Assembly (NCBI GenBank): GCA_010094025.1
Contig: ML991791.1
Location: 1-64,000, forward strand
DNA length: 64,000 nucleotides
DNA from: Viridothelium virens
Taxonomy: Eukaryota; Ascomycota; Dothideomycetes; Trypetheliales; Trypetheliaceae
Direction of reading: 5' to 3'
Each line of letters starts with the position of its first letter. Positions within the stretch are counted from its first letter, which is position 1. Position numbers and translations under genes: made by a program. Positions 61,660-64,000 of this stretch are shown piece by piece. The notes under the pieces are model-generated. The model was not told where the DNA came from. It searched no databases and saw only the letters and a list, made by a program, of their open reading frames with translations.

Positions 61660-64000
61660 CTACTCCTCGTCCGAATCCGCAAACATATCCATCGCCTTCG
61701 GTCTATTCCTCTTGGCTCTCGCAGCCGCTGTCTCGCCTTCTCCAAGCGTGTCATTGCTGGGTCCCAAAGTTCGAGGCTCATTCTGAGATCCATCCGCTGG
61801 CTTGCCACTATGATCTCCCCGAAGAATTTTCGGAATGGCTTGCAGCTCCGCATATTCCTCTTCTGTCAAAAGCTCCTTCAGATCACCTTCTGCTATTTCA
61901 AGATTAGTCATCTCCGCGTCAGTCATTGGTACGCCATCCGCGTTCTCTGGGTTGGTTGCGTCGTCATTCGTAACGTCCAATTCCATTTGCTCGTCATTTG
62001 TCTGCATATCCGACGAGTGATGCAGATGCATCGGTCGTCTGTCTGGACTGCTCTGCAGAGCTGCTTTGTTTTTGGGTGCCTTCTCCTCCACACTCTTCCA
62101 CTTACTCTTTGCTTTGCTTTTCTCTTGCTCCTCAATCTCCTTCTTCTCGATCGCCTTCTTCTCTTCTGCTGTCAAGGGCGGCTTCTCAAAGACATCCTTG
62201 AAGTGCTGAATCTTGTCTGGATCAAATACGCTGTTCGTCTCCCAATTATTGAATACGACGCCAATGGCTCGCTTCCATTTGTCGGTCCTGATACGTCCCC
62301 ATTGCATTTCTTTCTCCAGCCTCCCAAGTTTTTCGAAGATATGTCGCCTTTCCAGAACGGGAGCAAAGGTGCTGCGATATCGCCAAGCCCCCCTAACCCC
62401 GGCATTTGCACAGCTATTGAGAAGATTGGTAATGACGTACAGGGCTACGAGCTTGGCAGAGCTTTTATCCTCTTTTTCCTTGTCTTTGTTCCTAGCAGCT
62501 TCACCATCGGAATCGCTATTTTCATTACTACTGTCCCTGTCTCGATCGGGATTTGCGCTGGTGTATGCGAAGGGCAGCTCCACGTTCGTCACCAAGAGAT
62601 CAATAATTTCGTCCATGGCGATTGAGGCATATTTGATAGCGAAATGTGTGACACTTGCCACGTGTCCTCGTCGGAGGCGAGCAGTCGAAGTTGGGAGGCG
62701 AGCAATCATCCGTGTCAGTCTCGCCCTCTGCAGCAGGTTCAAGAATTGAAATGGCTTCTGCTCTCCCTCAGTTGCTGTGAGACTAGGTTCACCAGCCAGA
62801 TGATCGCGATGTCTGCTCGCAATGTTGTCATCGTCCGATTCTTCTTCCGCTGAAGAATCATAATCGGAGCATTCCACGATTTCCTCGAATGAGGTAACCC
62901 ACTCAAAGGGAATGTGTACAGGTGGCGGTCTCCAAAGGGGCCCTTCGTCATAGATCCGCACTAATTCGCCTGGATGCTTTTTTGGCTCGTATCCAGTCAT
63001 CAATTCCCACAGCTTCCATCGATAATATACGCCGGCTTCGCTCCTTGCATCCCACATCCAAGCCCAAATTTCATTCTTCTGAACCTCTTCGCAGCTCATG
63101 AGTAAGGCTTCGAACTCAGGGCCAAACTCCATCATCTTCTCAATTATGCTATGTATATGCCTTATTAGTCCGAGGTCGGTGGGGATGGTAACGTAGACTA
63201 CGAGCTGAGGCTCCCCGTTTGGCTGGCTAGGTACGGAAGGCGCAAGTGAGGATGGGGGAGCAAAATTGTGGGTTGTGCCTGGAGGTGGTGCCCGATTGAG
63301 TGAGCCAAACGAAGTCGGCCGGAGCGGCTTTGCGTTGAAAGGCAGTTTTGCAGCCGGTGTTAACACTGAGTTCGCTGTAAAATTTCCACCAAATGTCGCC
63401 GATGATAGGTGCCGGGAAATAAACAAGTAGTACCCTTTTCCGAGGTAGCGATTTTGTAGTTGGCCAATCGCGGTATCGATTTCCATGGCAGGGGTATCTG
63501 GTGACAGTGTTATGAGTGCCGACATTGACTTTCGCTCCTGAGATCCCGGTGCTGAGGGAGGCAAGATCTTGACACCATCGACTTTCAGATTTGAAGGAAT
63601 AAGGGCTCGAATTTCAGCTTGCGGGGTTCCTGGAGGCAGCGACGATAGATGGACTGTCGGCTTCGGCGCAGCTTTTTCCATAGCCCTCGTATCTTCCGGA
63701 TTCTCTCCCAAGTCATCTGGATCTCCAAAAGCAGCGGCGACATCCTTTGACTTTGAAGACGACTGTTCGTATGAAAATAATCCCTGCTCTCGTCCTTGTT
63801 CTTTCGGGTATCCATCTGGCCCTCGCTTCCGCGGGAAAGGTGGGAATGTCGGATCAGGTCCAAGACTTCCAGGACCACTCTTCGGCAGATTTGATTGTGT
63901 GGGTGCAAAATGTCTTTTCGGAGCACTTCCAGGGGGGGCTCCGCCTCTGAGCGCCCCCGAGCCTGGAGCTGCCGCACCTTCGAATTTGCCAGCTAGTCTT
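61660..64000 (-). CDS. U2 snRNP-associated SURP protein (SR140/U2SURP-like), 5' partial
   Basis: The frame is open from the window edge at 64000 to the stop at 61660, so at least 779 residues are seen and the start is outside. The N-terminal part is Gly/Pro-rich (RKRGPDGYP; VAAAFGDPDDLGE). A weak RRM-like region follows (VHLSSLPPGTPQAEIRALIP to YLFISRHLSS). The SURP module is clear (IHSIIEKMMEFGPEFEALLM; WAWMWDARSEAGVYYRWKLW), then a CID/RPR-type domain (TRMIARLPTSTARLRRGHVA; WKRAIGVVFNNWE). The C-terminus is acidic and ends MDMFADSDEE. Human and yeast relatives work with U2 snRNP in pre-mRNA splicing. Confidence 0.88.
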   Translation of the reverse strand, partial: RLAGKFEGAAAPGSGALRGGAPPGSAPKRHFAPTQSNLPKSGPGSLGPDPTFPPFPRKRGPDGYPKEQGREQGLFSYEQSSSKSKDVAAAFGDPDDLGENPEDTRAMEKAAPKPTVHLSSLPPGTPQAEIRALIPSNLKVDGVKILPPSAPGSQERKSMSALITLSPDTPAMEIDTAIGQLQNRYLGKGYYLFISRHLSSATFGGNFTANSVLTPAAKLPFNAKPLRPTSFGSLNRAPPPGTTHNFAPPSSLAPSVPSQPNGEPQLVVYVTIPTDLGLIRHIHSIIEKMMEFGPEFEALLMSCEEVQKNEIWAWMWDARSEAGVYYRWKLWELMTGYEPKKHPGELVRIYDEGPLWRPPPVHIPFEWVTSFEEIVECSDYDSSAEEESDDDNIASRHRDHLAGEPSLTATEGEQKPFQFLNLLQRARLTRMIARLPTSTARLRRGHVASVTHFAIKYASIAMDEIIDLLVTNVELPFAYTSANPDRDRDSSNENSDSDGEAARNKDKEKEDKSSAKLVALYVITNLLNSCANAGVRGAWRYRSTFAPVLERRHIFEKLGRLEKEMQWGRIRTDKWKRAIGVVFNNWETNSVFDPDKIQHFKDVFEKPPLTAEEKKAIEKKEIEEQEKSKAKSKWKSVEEKAPKNKAALQSSPDRRPMHLHHSSDMQTNDEQMELDVTNDDATNPENADGVPMTDAEMTNLEIAEGDLKELLTEEEYAELQAIPKILRGDHSGKPADGSQNEPRTLGPSNDTLGEGETAAARAKRNRPKAMDMFADSDEE

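Noticed and set aside
1-64000. tRNA, rRNA or CRISPR arrays
   Set aside because: No A-box/B-box pairs with a cloverleaf and no regularly spaced repeats were seen on reading; a tRNA scan was not possible.

Overview
The window looks like nuclear DNA of a filamentous ascomycete (Pezizomycotina; a leotiomycete-like fungus is a guess from gene style). The reasons are small 44-140 nt introns with GTRNGT donors and CTAAC/CTGAC branch points, a HET-domain gene, a STAND-type N-terminal domain joined to ankyrin repeats, a Tad-like LINE, a chromodomain Ty3/Gypsy remnant, and fungal forms of TOR, Mgm101, Coa4, Cox14 and biotin ligase. No tRNA, rRNA or CRISPR array was seen.

Layout. 1-5.5 kb: a minus-strand LINE with an open ORF1 and an ORF2 that holds at least 12 in-frame stops and no visible frameshift. 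6.7-14.6 kb: an accessory stretch with a STAND-N/ankyrin gene, a HET gene facing it tail to tail, a proline iminopeptidase-like hydrolase and an SDR. 15-21 kb: three disordered or low-complexity proteins, one an RRM nucleolar protein. 21-29.4 kb: a small Cys-rich membrane protein, a Cox14-like factor, a DUF2458-like protein, a Ser/Thr-rich wall protein, a REEP/HVA22-like protein and Arp2/3 subunit ARPC5. 29.4-38 kb: a large tail-anchored-looking protein, a small mitochondrial-type protein and an 834-residue fungal accessory protein. 38-47.3 kb: an Asteroid-type nuclease, a sugar transporter, MGM101, COA4 (four exons, none over 69 bp) and BPL1. 47.5-48.3 kb: a miniature chromovirus fossil. 49.4-52.6 kb: a multi-membrane 'modin'-type protein. 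53.6-61.2 kb: complete TOR kinase. 61.7-64 kb: U2SURP/SR140-like splicing factor, running off the window.

How they fit. Housekeeping genes (TOR, BPL1, MGM101, COA4, COX14-like, ARPC5, SR140) alternate with accessory genes of the fungal nonself-recognition type (STAND-N/ankyrin, HET, the 834-residue protein, the modin-like protein). Two of these accessory genes have a shared ~58 bp repeat just beyond their 3' ends. Exon joins were worked out by hand from splice signals, reading phase and family expectation; they were not tested by alignment or RNA data.
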